Shown: positions 1 to 8,470 of the stretch, piece after piece
Numbering within the stretch: position 1 is the first letter of the stretch
How the letters are laid out: each line of letters starts with the position of its first letter
Origin: an uncultured bacterium
Lineage (GTDB): Bacteria > Hydrogenedentota > Hydrogenedentia > Hydrogenedentales > SLHB01
Direction: 5' to 3'
DNA length: 30,242 nt
Assembly (NCBI GenBank): GCA_937928585.1
Contig: CALEZK010000343.1
Span: forward strand, 1 to 30,242
Translations under genes and position numbers: made by a program
The notes under the pieces: generated by a model
What the model was told of the DNA's origin: nothing
Database searches by the model: none
What the model saw: the letters and a program-made list of their open reading frames with translations, nothing else

Positions 1-1617
1 ATTCCGCGCACGGCTGAGTAGAAACGAGAAACCAGGAACACGGGACAGACGCAAGGTATTTTCAAGAAAGTGGGCATCAAATGCGTCAAGAAACGGCAGC
101 TGGCGAATAGTGACGAGATACGTCGATCCGAATGCTGCCGCGCAACCGAGCATCGTTGCCGCCGCGCCCAGGCGACCCGCGGTATCCGGCAGGTTCGCGT
201 TGATCAGCACGCAGATCACCACGCCAGGGAGCGACGCGACAAACGGCCACAGAACCGATTCGCGCCATATGGCGCGCGCGCGCACTGCGGTGATGTCGCG
301 CATCGCGCGTAAAAACCAGAGCATGCTGATATACATGGAGAGCGCGGTGGCCGCGGCAATGCCGATATAGCCCATGGCAAAGGCAAGCGCCACGGTCAAT
401 GCGATGTTGCTAAACATTGCGATAAGACCCGCGTTCATTTGTACATCGGGGCGGCCGCGGCCAAGCGCGACACTGACGCCGGGCCCCTGCAAGACGTTCG
501 CGGCATAACCAATCACAATCAGACGAAACACCCACGCGGCTTCCGGCATGACATCGCCCAGCCACGCGCGCATGATGGTGTCGGCGGCCGCCGCGGAGAA
601 GAGGGCAAGCGGGATGGTGATTGCCGCGATGTATTTCGTGCCGACGCGATAGAGGCGCTGCAATCGCGCGGAGTCGTCGCGCGCATCAAGATCAGACGCG
701 GCGGGCAGTATCGCGCCGAGGAACATGACCGGAAGCTGTCGCACCTTGTTGGCTAGCTCGACGCCGGCCTTGTATGCCCCCGCCAGCCCCATCTGCCGAT
801 ACAGCAATCCGACGACAATGATGTCGGTTTCAAACGTAATGAGATTCGAGAGTCGCGCAACTTGCGCGCGCCACCCATAGCGGTAGAGCTGGGTGAACTC
901 ATGCGCCCTGAACAGCGTGGGAGAAATGCGCAACTCGGGCAGCAGCCAGAAGGCAATGATGAGACTGGCCACCGCATATACCGCAAGCACCAGCGCCGCG
1001 CCATACATCAATCCGCGCAGGCCCATGCCGTTTTCGAGGAAGGCGACCGTAGCAATTACCTTGACCAAGGACATGAAGAAACCCACCGCGTTGGTGACGT
1101 CCATCCGCTGAAGCCCTGCCTGAATGGAAGTGAACGGCGCGACGCAGTTGCCGATCAGGAACATTGCAAACGAGCATTGCACGAGAAAGACGAGGTCGTG
1201 CGCATTCGCTTCCGGCACGCCCATCAGGCCTGCGAGTTTCAGCGTGGCGTATGCGAGAAACGGAAAACACAGCGCGGCCAGCGCAATGCCGATGCCCGCG
1301 TAAAGCACGAGCGCCGTGCTGATCAGTTTGGAGATGCGGCGGCGCTCGCCGCGCGCGGCGTATTCTGCAATAAACTTTGCATAGCCACTGCCGAATCCAA
1401 GATCAAGCAACCCTATGTAACCGGAAAACGCCGCCACAAGCCCCCAAACGCCATACTCTTCGAGGCCAAGCTTCCATACGATGTATGGGGTAAGGAAAAG
1501 CGCGGCAATCGCGTCCCAGGCGCGTCCCGCGACATTCCACAAAGTGTTTCGCGCGATCACGCGCTGCACGGGCACCGGGGTAAGATCGTCGACGCTGTTA
1601 TTCGGATCGGAATTCAT
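1..1617 (-). CDS. Wzx/MATE-type polysaccharide flippase (3' end beyond window)
   Basis: The reading frame is open for 539 codons from ATG at 1617 to base 1 without a stop, so the C-terminus lies outside the window. The protein is a polytopic membrane protein with about twelve hydrophobic segments. Near residues 35-60 it reads TPYIVWKLGLEEYGVWGLVA, the pattern seen at the first helix pair of polysaccharide transporters of the MOP superfamily (Wzx, RfbX, MviN). A loop-helix typical of the family, GLQRMDVTNAVGFF, lies near residue 172. These proteins flip undecaprenyl-linked repeat units across the inner membrane. The ATG overlaps the last 20 bases of the upstream GT-C-like gene (stop at 1598), which suggests translational coupling. 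The 539 residues seen already exceed the usual 450-530, so little is missing. The family call is firm; the substrate is unknown. Confidence 0.85.
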   Translation of the reverse strand, partial: MNSDPNNSVDDLTPVPVQRVIARNTLWNVAGRAWDAIAALFLTPYIVWKLGLEEYGVWGLVAAFSGYIGLLDLGFGSGYAKFIAEYAARGERRRISKLISTALVLYAGIGIALAALCFPFLAYATLKLAGLMGVPEANAHDLVFLVQCSFAMFLIGNCVAPFTSIQAGLQRMDVTNAVGFFMSLVKVIATVAFLENGMGLRGLMYGAALVLAVYAVASLIIAFWLLPELRISPTLFRAHEFTQLYRYGWRAQVARLSNLITFETDIIVVGLLYRQMGLAGAYKAGVELANKVRQLPVMFLGAILPAASDLDARDDSARLQRLYRVGTKYIAAITIPLALFSAAAADTIMRAWLGDVMPEAAWVFRLIVIGYAANVLQGPGVSVALGRGRPDVQMNAGLIAMFSNIALTVALAFAMGYIGIAAATALSMYISMLWFLRAMRDITAVRARAIWRESVLWPFVASLPGVVICVLINANLPDTAGRLGAAATMLGCAAAFGSTYLVTIRQLPFLDAFDAHFLENTLRLSRVPGFSFLLSRARN

Positions 1618-3412
1618 AAATATCCACGCGCTCGACTCCGCCACTCCGCGGATCGGGAAGTTCCAAAGACTTGACGAGGGTAAAATGCGCGGTATCCGCG
1701 CGCCATGAGTCAAGCAATGCGCCCACCGGTGTCGCGCGAAATGCGGGAGACCGCTCGATATACGCATTCGGAACAAAAAGATAGCGGATGCCGTTCACCC
1801 GCAACCAGTCGTGTTGCGCGTCCGGCGCCATCACCGCCACGGGTTTCAACGCTTCAAAGTTTGTATACGCCGGTTGCCGGAAATAATATCCGCGCGGGTC
1901 AAGCGAGAGCACCGTCGCGTTCGATGGAAGCTCGCGCGAGACCCAGTCCATCGCGCTATACCGCTCCACGCGCCGCGCAAGATAGTCCCCGCGCGATTCA
2001 ACACCGATCGCAACAGGTGCTTTCAGCGCGGCATTCGCGAGCGCAGGCAGCAATCCCAGCGCGCAGGAAACCAGAAACGCGGGAACGGTCACCCAGCGCA
2101 AGCGCGGAATCGTTGTAATCGGTACAACGGCGACAGCCATCATCGGCACGATGAATGGCAGCGCATACCGCGCGAATCGTTGAAAAAAGAACAGCGCAAC
2201 CAGGCCAGACCCACTGAACGCGCCAAGCGCGCGCGCGTATTGCCCGCCGACAACGATGCCGATCACGCCAAGCAGCAACCACAAGGCACCGGGCGATGTG
2301 CTCCACCCGCCGTAGTGTGCCGGGTTCATCGTGATGGACCAGGGAAATGTGAGCAGCTGCAAAGGTCCACTCCCTTGAATCGACGAGTGGGATCCGATCT
2401 CCGCAACGTTGACGTCCGGCAGTGCGCCGGATTTGGGGGCGAAGAACGGATAGAGCGGAAACCCAGACACGAACCATGCACGCAGCAGCCACGGTGCTGC
2501 GCCAATAATTGCGAACACGCTGAATACAAAAACATTTCGCGCGCGCGATCCCGCCGAGGCCATCGCCACGCCGACTATCAGTAGCGCAATAACAAGTAAC
2601 GCGGTATGGCGAACGCCACACCCGCCGCCTGCGAGATAGGCTGCGAGCATCAAATAACCGGCATGGCGATCCTGATGCCAGGCGATCATTGCGCACAGCG
2701 CGCCCATCACCATGGCCGCATAGGGCACGTCGATACCAGGCACGCTGGATTGATCCAGAAAGATAGGCGCAGTGGCGACAACAGCCGCGGCAATCCAACC
2801 CGATTCGCCGCCCGCAAGACGTCGCGCGACACAGTACGCGGATGCGCACAGCAGAAAGCCAAAGCTCCAGGTGGTCAGCGTTGCGCGCGTTTCCAGAAGT
2901 CGTGCGGCAAAATCGTTCGATAGGGGCACAAAGGCTTCGATTCCTGGAACGGCAAACAAGGTATGTACCAGTTGCGGATACGCCGAGTAGTTATTGCCAG
3001 GCACCAACTCTATTGCGCCGGCGCGAAGGTACGCCGCCGGCAGCGCAATATGCGCGACGCCCGCGTCCCAACTGGTGACCGGCGCGCAGGCTGCCACAAA
3101 GGCGCAACCGAGCGCGATCACGAGTGCCCCGCAGGCGATTCGCGCGATTCCCGTCCGAGGGAGCGCGGGCAGCACGCGTGCATCGCGCCGCGCAAACCGC
3201 AGCGCGAAGTAACCGAGCGCGCAAACGCCAATCGCAATGCGCACGGCACCGGCCAGCGCGAGGCTGTGCGACCCGAGACACAGCAACACCGTCGCGGTGA
3301 GGCAATAGCCGCAAAGAATAGCAAGCGCCCACGCTTCGCGCGTGCGCGGCAAGCCGGCAATCCGCAGACATGCGGCGCCTGCTAGCGCGGCTATTGCAAT
3401 GGTTAATGCCAC
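1598..3412 (-). CDS. GT-C fold membrane glycosyltransferase-like protein
   Basis: This is a protein of about 604 residues with many hydrophobic helices across residues 1-450 and a soluble C-terminal domain. After the first helices comes TSWDAGVAHIALPAAYLRAG, which matches the first periplasmic loop of GT-C enzymes where an acidic residue after W is catalytic; FPLYPFF further on is another GT39/GT83-like signature. The C-terminal part (YSAMDWVSRELPSNATVLSL) resembles the soluble tail of these polyprenyl-phosphate-sugar-dependent transferases. The likely job is transfer of a sugar from a lipid-linked donor on the outer face of the inner membrane, or polymerase/ligase-like work on surface polysaccharide. 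GTG at 3412 is preferred over TTG at 3415 because GGAG then lies seven bases upstream. The gene overlaps the flippase start by 20 bases. The exact reaction cannot be deduced. Confidence 0.7.
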   Translation of the reverse strand: MALTIAIAALAGAACLRIAGLPRTREAWALAILCGYCLTATVLLCLGSHSLALAGAVRIAIGVCALGYFALRFARRDARVLPALPRTGIARIACGALVIALGCAFVAACAPVTSWDAGVAHIALPAAYLRAGAIELVPGNNYSAYPQLVHTLFAVPGIEAFVPLSNDFAARLLETRATLTTWSFGFLLCASAYCVARRLAGGESGWIAAAVVATAPIFLDQSSVPGIDVPYAAMVMGALCAMIAWHQDRHAGYLMLAAYLAGGGCGVRHTALLVIALLIVGVAMASAGSRARNVFVFSVFAIIGAAPWLLRAWFVSGFPLYPFFAPKSGALPDVNVAEIGSHSSIQGSGPLQLLTFPWSITMNPAHYGGWSTSPGALWLLLGVIGIVVGGQYARALGAFSGSGLVALFFFQRFARYALPFIVPMMAVAVVPITTIPRLRWVTVPAFLVSCALGLLPALANAALKAPVAIGVESRGDYLARRVERYSAMDWVSRELPSNATVLSLDPRGYYFRQPAYTNFEALKPVAVMAPDAQHDWLRVNGIRYLFVPNAYIERSPAFRATPVGALLDSWRADTAHFTLVKSLELPDPRSGGVERVDIYEFRSE

Positions 3413-3473
3413 CAAGTCGCTCCGTTACTTCCCCATCGATTGGATAGGCATGATATCACCGCAGAAACAGGAA

Positions 3474-3505
3474 GGAGAAAGGGGCGGGGCATCGTCCCTT
3501 TCTCC
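3474..3505 (-). terminator. Hairpin downstream of the virion-like operon
   Basis: Arms GGAGAAAGGG (3474-3483) and CCCTTTCTCC (3496-3505) form a perfect 10-bp stem with a 12-base loop. It begins 25 bases after the stop of the holin-like gene. On the minus strand the stem is followed by TTCCTGTTTCTGC, which is only moderately T-rich, so it is an imperfect intrinsic terminator. It separates the virion-like operon from the GT-C gene that starts at 3412. Confidence 0.5.
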
Positions 3506-3530
3506 CAGGGGGTGGGGAGGGTGGAAGAAT

Positions 3531-3905
3531 CTAGCGCGCGGCGTGTTTTTTCTGGTTCACGAGCTTGGTGATCCACACGTCGATATAGTTCTGGCCGATG
3601 GTGTTTAAGACATCGACACCCTTGGTGCGTCCGAACGCGATTGCCGCATCGCGCGCGAGCTCACGGGCGCGCCGGCGCTCTTCGCTCGACAGTTTTCCGT
3701 CCGAGCTCGAATCCTTCACTGCGCGCACGTAGACGTCGTAGGTCTGCTGCACCCCGGCCTCAAGCGCGACCAGGGCCTCGGCGAAGCGCTGCTCCTTGGC
3801 GCGTTGATACCAATCCGTGGCCTTGAAGAAAGTCCACAGGCCGCCGAGCACAGCCCCGAGGGTCGTGATTACCGGCTCCGACATCGCGTTGGTAATTTCG
3901 TTCAT
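3531..3905 (-). CDS. LLH-type phage holin-like membrane protein
   Basis: The product is 124 residues. A hydrophobic segment spans residues 11-29 (PVITTLGAVLGGLWTFFKA). It is followed by a charged helical region with an alanine-rich helix, the turn SSDGKLSSEERRRARELA and a final amphipathic part ending in lysines. This layout is known from phage holin-like proteins of the LLH / holin-6 type, which sit at the end of tail modules and permeabilise the inner membrane during lysis. ATG at 3905 is chosen because AAGGAGACC lies just upstream; a longer in-frame reading up to 4118 would overlap the appendage gene and lacks such a site. It is the last gene of the virion-like operon. No endolysin gene accompanies it, so lysis is unproven; it could simply be a small membrane anchor. 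Confidence 0.6.
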   Translation of the reverse strand: MNEITNAMSEPVITTLGAVLGGLWTFFKATDWYQRAKEQRFAEALVALEAGVQQTYDVYVRAVKDSSSDGKLSSEERRRARELARDAAIAFGRTKGVDVLNTIGQNYIDVWITKLVNQKKHAAR

Positions 3906-3946
3906 TTTGGGTCTCCTTGTTGTGTTGGTGATTTGAAAAGTGATGG

Positions 3947-4468
3947 CTAGAGAAACGTGCGTACGTCCGTGACATACCCGTTGATGCTGTCGTCGGTGTT
4001 TTTGATGGACGTCATCCCTGGGCGCAGGTGCACACGCGCCAATGCGATGCAATGCGCCTGTGGAGACGGCGGCACTGGAGAAGCCGCTTCCACGCCGGTG
4101 ACAATGTTCACATCCCACGTGTCGAGACGGGCCTGCACCAAATCGATGCGCGGATGCGTAACCGGCGGCGTCACGTCGGGCGTGGTTGCGTCCGCGCCGA
4201 GCTTATAGGGCATCTTCGAGATGAAGCCGTAGCCCGGGCGCACTTTCACTGACAGGTTTGGCGTTGCGTTCGCAATGACGGCAAGATCGTCATCTGTCGC
4301 ATTACGAATCACGCCATTGCCACCGCCCCAGGCATGACTGAGCAGAAAGTACGCCAGCTCCAGCGCGAGTTCGATGCGGTTGTCCCACGTGTTTAATTTC
4401 GACGATGGCACGGGGCGCTCCTCGAATGTCCACGTCGTTTTTGTGTAACCAAGTCCTTTGATCGCCAT
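3947..4468 (-). CDS. Phage tail appendage / baseplate structural protein
   Basis: The product is 173 residues. It has the layout of a common phage tail appendage family: a glycine-rich segment (GGGNGVIRNA), a stretch giving a conserved value-and-position pattern (VKVRPGYGFI), then HPRIDLVQARLDTWDVNIVTG followed shortly by ASPVPPSPQ and a late LARVHLRPG. In known phages such proteins link the tail tip to receptor-binding parts. ATG at 4468 is preceded by AAGGAAATCACC, a clear ribosome binding site. The gene sits 18 bases after the tail-hub gene and 41 bases before the holin-like start, the position expected in a siphovirus tail module. The family assignment rests on recognised motifs, and its precise place in a particle is inferred. 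Confidence 0.65.
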   Translation of the reverse strand: MAIKGLGYTKTTWTFEERPVPSSKLNTWDNRIELALELAYFLLSHAWGGGNGVIRNATDDDLAVIANATPNLSVKVRPGYGFISKMPYKLGADATTPDVTPPVTHPRIDLVQARLDTWDVNIVTGVEAASPVPPSPQAHCIALARVHLRPGMTSIKNTDDSINGYVTDVRTFL

Positions 4469-4486
4469 GGTGATTTCCTTGCTGGG

Positions 4487-6226
4487 TTAGTCGAGATGGT
4501 GAACGCCATCGAGACCGACGGCGGCGTTGTCCAGACGAAACTGATACACGGCGGAACCGCTGGGTTGACTGCTGACCATGTAGGCGAGCGGTGAAGTGAC
4601 ACTACGCAACGGCGACGTCAATCGGATGCGCGTCGTTACGTGCGCGCTGGAAAAGCGGTGGACTACTTCCCGCGCGCGGGCAACGAGCGCGCCGGAATAT
4701 CGCCCGCCCCATTCGTTTGGCAGTTCGTGGTCGATTCGGCGAAGCGGCACACCGCGAACTTCGATGATGTCACCCACTTCGACGTCCGCTTTCCCGTGAA
4801 AGAAAACAATCTCCCCACTGCGCGTGGGGTACGCAATATCATCCAGAACCCCGGCGAGCAATTTGTCCGCATCTTCTTCGCGAGACACACCAAAATGCTC
4901 GAAGGACTTGCCCGCGATTCCGTATTCGTCGATGCTTTCGCCCCGCAAATAAGTTTTACTGACCGCGCCGGAAACGGGATTGCCGTCGAACTGAATGGCA
5001 TTCGCCATGCCGCCGATGTCCGCGCCAAATGCGACGCCCATGCGCACCGGATCGTAAAACCACACGTGGGTGGGACGCTGCGCCCGATAGAAACGAACGG
5101 CGTGCGAAACACTAAGCGACCACACGAAGCCACCCGCGGCATAGGCCAACGTGGTCAATTCTTCCAACACCCGGTTCGCGGTGTCATAGGCAATCAACGC
5201 GGTCGGCGCTTCCTCGATGGAGTCCGCATTGGGTCCGGTGTAGGAAAAGAAGTCCTTTAGCGTCATGCTTGCGTCGTTGTAGCGGCCGTCTTTGTACAAA
5301 TAGACTTCGGCGTGCCCCAGTTCGACCTGCGCGGCGTTGAAGCAGCGCGCACCGCCAAACACAAGGCCGATATAGCGGCCATACGCATCCACGCGATCGT
5401 CGAATGCGCCGGAAGGATCCCGGTGCGGGTTCAGCTCGATGTAGTCGATGCCGTGTGCATCCAGCAATGCTTGAAGCGCATCGCGCGCGGCCTCTGCGCT
5501 GCGCCGATAGACGCTTGCTTCGTATTGGCCATCGGTCCAACCAGCCACCTCGGGGTGCCGCGCAATGGCATGCGTGTTACGCGATAACTCTTCACAGTCG
5601 ATCATCATCAATCGCAAGTCCGGCCAGGGCGCGCCGTCAACAACGAGTCCCGCGATCGTGTCGCCGTCCTTTGCGTAAGCGGCAGTCAAATCAATGCGGG
5701 CGCCACCCACCCATTGCCCCTCGGCAATGCCCCCAACTTCAAGTTCGTTCTCTGGAAATTTTCGCGCGAGGAATTTCAGGTACTCGCGTTCCGCGCCGTC
5801 GGGATAGGCCGTGTGGGCGACGGTATAGTGAATGGGGCCGATTGCATGGGTCAGAATGTCTTTGACGATCGCGCCAATGCTCTCGTTAGCATATGCGCGC
5901 GCGACGGGCGCGTTGATCGCGTTGCTATTGCCTTCGGCGAAAAACTCGATGACCTCTTGAAACTGCACGTATTGATCGAGAATGAGCTTGCGCGAATCGC
6001 TCCATTGAGGGACGACCTCGGTGATGGGCGCTTCGCAGAACAGTTCATCCGCAATGAACACGCGCACGCGATAGCCTTCGCTCAGTTTCGCCAGGTTCAT
6101 CGGCAGGATTCCGCGGATCACATCGGCTTGGTCGGGCGTGCGACGAATGGCTTCAACCAGCGGCACTTCATCAAATGACGCAATGCGCAATCCACGGGTG
6201 TCAATTATGTCTATGCGGTATCGCAT
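4487..6226 (-). CDS. Tail hub (Tal/gp27-like) protein with embedded staphylococcal-nuclease-like domain
   Basis: The product is 579 residues. Residues 1-180 and about 335-545 look like the two halves of a phage tail hub or tail-associated protein (gp27 / ReqiPepy6 Gp37-like); the second half has the SGEIVFFHGKADVEVGDIIEV pattern of the hub barrel. Between them, about residues 182-330, lies a thermonuclease-like domain. DGDT at 187-190, R205, D210, E213, D280, Y282, R284 and Y309/Y311 line up in order with D19-T22, R35, D40, E43, D83, Y85, R87 and Y113/Y115 of staphylococcal nuclease. All metal-binding and catalytic positions are therefore kept, with one insertion of about 27 residues between E213 and D280. 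The ATG at 6226 follows the Dit stop by four bases and reuses GGTGGTAGG as its ribosome binding site. Calcium-dependent DNA/RNA cleavage is the likely activity. That it acts at the tail tip is inference. Confidence 0.8.
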   Translation of the reverse strand: MRYRIDIIDTRGLRIASFDEVPLVEAIRRTPDQADVIRGILPMNLAKLSEGYRVRVFIADELFCEAPITEVVPQWSDSRKLILDQYVQFQEVIEFFAEGNSNAINAPVARAYANESIGAIVKDILTHAIGPIHYTVAHTAYPDGAEREYLKFLARKFPENELEVGGIAEGQWVGGARIDLTAAYAKDGDTIAGLVVDGAPWPDLRLMMIDCEELSRNTHAIARHPEVAGWTDGQYEASVYRRSAEAARDALQALLDAHGIDYIELNPHRDPSGAFDDRVDAYGRYIGLVFGGARCFNAAQVELGHAEVYLYKDGRYNDASMTLKDFFSYTGPNADSIEEAPTALIAYDTANRVLEELTTLAYAAGGFVWSLSVSHAVRFYRAQRPTHVWFYDPVRMGVAFGADIGGMANAIQFDGNPVSGAVSKTYLRGESIDEYGIAGKSFEHFGVSREEDADKLLAGVLDDIAYPTRSGEIVFFHGKADVEVGDIIEVRGVPLRRIDHELPNEWGGRYSGALVARAREVVHRFSSAHVTTRIRLTSPLRSVTSPLAYMVSSQPSGSAVYQFRLDNAAVGLDGVHHLD

Positions 6227-6230
6227 CGGC

Positions 6231-6917
6231 CTACCACCAGCGATCCCGGTATTCGACAGTCACCGCGGCAAGATGCGCGCTGGATGGTGCACCGGTGTAG
6301 AGGATGGCGCTGCCTTCCGGCGCGATTTCCAGAAATACCCCTGAGACATACGGCGTCACATCGACTCCGTTGATCGCGGCCGTCTTCGTGATGCCGTCCA
6401 GTACAAGTTCCTCACCGATGCCAACAATGCCGTCGTAGACAATTGCCGTTGCGCCGATACCGAATGATGGCGACACAAGTGTTCCCAATGCCGTGCACCG
6501 AATGCGTGCGGGGGCGGTCGTGTTGCCAAGCGTGGAGAGCGCGATCGTATCGCCGTCCGAGTCGATGCTCCACGGCACGCTGTGCAGCACGACCGATTCT
6601 TCGTGCGGATCGCGCGCAACGAGTTTCAGGGTGAATGCGCCGGCGAGCGGTTGGGTTGAGACGTTTCGAACGAACGCCGCGCGACGCACGAACATCCTTC
6701 TGTCCGCGCGAATGGAGAGCGTGGCGGAATAGTCGACGGTTGATGAGGCATCGAGGATCGCGTCCAACGCCGCGTGAACAGCGGCTTCCGTCGACACGTC
6801 GACGATGACGCCGCTTATCTCGATGCTTCGCTCGCGACGGCCACCGACTTCTTCGTGCGCTTCGCGAACGCGCGTATGCGCGGCATCAAAGACGAACGCG
6901 CCAAGGGTTATAGCCAC
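6231..6917 (-). CDS. Phage distal tail (Dit-like) protein
   Basis: From GTG at 6917 the product is 228 residues. The N-terminal part has the symmetric beta-barrel pattern of distal tail proteins (AHTRVREAHEEVGGRRERSI then a VIVD strand). The middle has LKLVARDPHEESV and a strand pair with LGNTTAPARIRC, matching the Dit motif in which a residue run ending in DP precedes the galectin-like domain. The C-terminus (IAPEGSAILYTG, ending EYRDRWW) also fits. Dit proteins form the hexameric ring joining tail tube to hub. GTG is chosen over the upstream in-frame ATG at 7010 because GGGGGAGAAC precedes it and it starts two bases after the stop of the connector gene. The string SDGDTIAL inside this protein is unrelated to the nuclease motif in the next gene. 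Confidence 0.7.
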   Translation of the reverse strand: MAITLGAFVFDAAHTRVREAHEEVGGRRERSIEISGVIVDVSTEAAVHAALDAILDASSTVDYSATLSIRADRRMFVRRAAFVRNVSTQPLAGAFTLKLVARDPHEESVVLHSVPWSIDSDGDTIALSTLGNTTAPARIRCTALGTLVSPSFGIGATAIVYDGIVGIGEELVLDGITKTAAINGVDVTPYVSGVFLEIAPEGSAILYTGAPSSAHLAAVTVEYRDRWW

Positions 6918-6919
6918 GG

Positions 6920-7336
6920 TTAGTTCTCCCCCATCACGGGCACGGATGGTGTTGTCTCCGCCACAGCGCGCACGGGTTGGGCCACGAGGTATGGCGCGAG
7001 GAGGAACCACGCCTGCTTCTCTGAAATCTCGGCTACAGCGGTCAAGGCGCGAAAGCGATCTCCATCCTCAATGCGCTGCCCGCCGATGGTGATGTTTCGT
7101 TGCGCAAACGCGTCCTTAGAGGCCAGCGCGCGAAAAAGGTACGCGCACGCAAGCAGGGTTTCTCCGGAGATCAGTGAGACCTCGGGCGGGTCTACATCAA
7201 CGCCAGGATCGAGCAAGCGTTCAAGTTCGGCGTGGGCATCGCCAATGCAAGCGGCGATCAGGTCGGCGGGAACGAGCAGGGCATCGTTCAACTGAAATCG
7301 CAGACGGACATTCGATTCGCTTGTAAAAGGTGGCAT
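6920..7336 (-). CDS. Head-tail connector-like phage protein
   Basis: The product is 138 residues and mostly helical. It starts with a short strand-rich part and then LVPADLIAACIGDAHAELERLLDP, a pattern seen in gp6-like head-tail connector and head-completion proteins, where helices build a ring under the portal. A second helical hairpin (ETLLACAYLFRALAS, then ISEKQAWFLLAPYL) follows. The start ATG at 7336 has a strong AGGAGGAG ribosome binding site. It follows the capsid gene across a 63-base gap that holds a perfect hairpin, and its stop is two bases from the Dit start. In ordinary siphoviruses the major tail and tape-measure genes lie between connector and Dit; here there is no room for them. 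The assignment is moderate because this family is weakly conserved. Confidence 0.55.
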   Translation of the reverse strand: MPPFTSESNVRLRFQLNDALLVPADLIAACIGDAHAELERLLDPGVDVDPPEVSLISGETLLACAYLFRALASKDAFAQRNITIGGQRIEDGDRFRALTAVAEISEKQAWFLLAPYLVAQPVRAVAETTPSVPVMGEN

Positions 7337-7357
7337 TGACTCCTCCTGCTGCGCGTT

Positions 7358-7390
7358 GCGACGGGGGCGAGAACGCCTCGCCCCCGTCGC
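7358..7390 (-). other. Perfect 14-bp hairpin between capsid and connector genes
   Basis: GCGACGGGGGCGAG (7358-7371) and its exact complement (7377-7390) enclose a five-base loop. It lies nine bases beyond the capsid gene stop and 21 bases before the connector start on the minus strand. No T-run follows, so it is less likely a full terminator than an attenuator, RNA-processing stop or transcript-stabilising stem. Any of these would let capsid mRNA exceed the downstream tail mRNA. Confidence 0.6.
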
Positions 7391-7399
7391 ACGACGCGG

Positions 7400-8449
7400 T
7401 TAGCTCCAGTCGCTCTGCACGACGACGCGGGCCTTCTGATAGATCACCGCGAAATCGGTTACGACGGTGAGAAACGTGCGGTCCCACTGCTGGTTGATCA
7501 GCTTGTCGTTCTCGACGAGCACATCCTGCTCGGTGAGTTTCTCGACGGCATAACCGGCATCGAGAATCGTGAGCTTGTTCGCCGGTTGATCGACCATCGG
7601 AACAAGTTTCACGCCCAGCGGCGTCACCGGATTGCCGGTCTTCGCGAAGTCGAATAGCGCTGCATCCTTGAACTCCGCGAGGTTGAGAATTGTCTGCGCG
7701 AGCGCGGAGTTCGCGAGCATGTGCGTCGGTGAAAAGTAGTGGTCCAACGTCAGGGTCATGTAGCCCTTCACGATGTCCGCATAAGTCCACGTGTTCACCG
7801 TCGCCGTGTTGATGGTGTCTGCCGCAGTGCCGGCGCCCGAGGAGTCGCCGCTGACAAGCACCGTTGCAAGGCGCGCGTCCAGGCTGCGCCCGAGGCGCTC
7901 GCCGATGCGTTGCAGGTGCACGCGAAGCATGTCCACGGACATCCGTCGAATCACTTCGTAGGAAGCGACAATGCCGCGCCCCTTCTTGTCGAGGCGCACG
8001 ATGCGATCGCCATAGGTGATTTCCGATTCGGGAATCGCCGCGCCTTCCGCGACGGAACGGAGCTCTTCATCCGCCGCGTTTTCTTCGACATAAGGAACAT
8101 CGAACGCGGTGCTCGCGATGGGTTCGTCGCGAATGATCAGATCGGGATACGCGGGCCGCCGTTTAAGACCGGCGACGACCGACTCGCGCACGATGTCGGG
8201 GAAGAGCCATTTCGCGTTTGGATCGCTTTGAAAGAACCGATCGACGGTGATTCGGTGCAGATCGATGCCGAACTCCTGCGCGCAGTAGTCGGACACGTTG
8301 GTGCCGAGCGCGCGGAAAAATTGCGCGTGCGACAGGCCCAGCGCGCCGAGGGTCTCATAGAGCGCGCGGCCCTTGATTTGCCGCATGCGCTCCGGTTCGT
8401 CGCTGAGGAATGCGACGCGTTCTTTGACCAGGTGATCGCCATACATCAT
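7400..8449 (-). CDS. HK97-fold phage major capsid protein
   Basis: The product is 349 residues. Residues 1-75 form a helical leader. An E-loop-like strand pair follows, then GAAIPESEITYGDR, the conserved basic strand KKGRGIVASYEVIRR and a long spine helix (about residues 165-195) ending in LDARLATVLVSGDSS. Next come an A-domain region with PTHMLANSALAQTIL and GNPVTPLGVKLVPM and a final strand. These features match HK97-fold major capsid proteins of tailed phages. The length, the decoration-like gene upstream and the connector-like gene downstream favour a capsid protein over an encapsulin. ATG at 8449 (or 8446) has GAAAGGA about 11 bases upstream and lies 21 bases after the decoration-gene stop. 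No protease gene is adjacent, so if the leader is cleaved the enzyme is encoded elsewhere. Confidence 0.82.
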   Translation of the reverse strand: MMYGDHLVKERVAFLSDEPERMRQIKGRALYETLGALGLSHAQFFRALGTNVSDYCAQEFGIDLHRITVDRFFQSDPNAKWLFPDIVRESVVAGLKRRPAYPDLIIRDEPIASTAFDVPYVEENAADEELRSVAEGAAIPESEITYGDRIVRLDKKGRGIVASYEVIRRMSVDMLRVHLQRIGERLGRSLDARLATVLVSGDSSGAGTAADTINTATVNTWTYADIVKGYMTLTLDHYFSPTHMLANSALAQTILNLAEFKDAALFDFAKTGNPVTPLGVKLVPMVDQPANKLTILDAGYAVEKLTEQDVLVENDKLINQQWDRTFLTVVTDFAVIYQKARVVVQSDWS

Positions 8450-8470
8450 GACGTGGATAATCCTTTCTCG

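Noticed and set aside
862..1674. Long plus-strand open frame opposite the flippase
   Set aside because: It is the antisense shadow of a clear transporter frame in GC-rich DNA; its translation is Arg/His/Gln-rich with no family pattern.
6560..6590. SDGDTIAL in the Dit-like protein as a second nuclease motif
   Set aside because: None of the later arginine, aspartate or YGR motifs follow; the resemblance is a chance DGDT turn.
7400..8449. Encapsulin nanocompartment instead of a phage capsid
   Set aside because: The length, helical leader, decoration-like gene upstream and connector/tail genes downstream fit a phage capsid; no cargo enzyme with a loading tail is adjacent.
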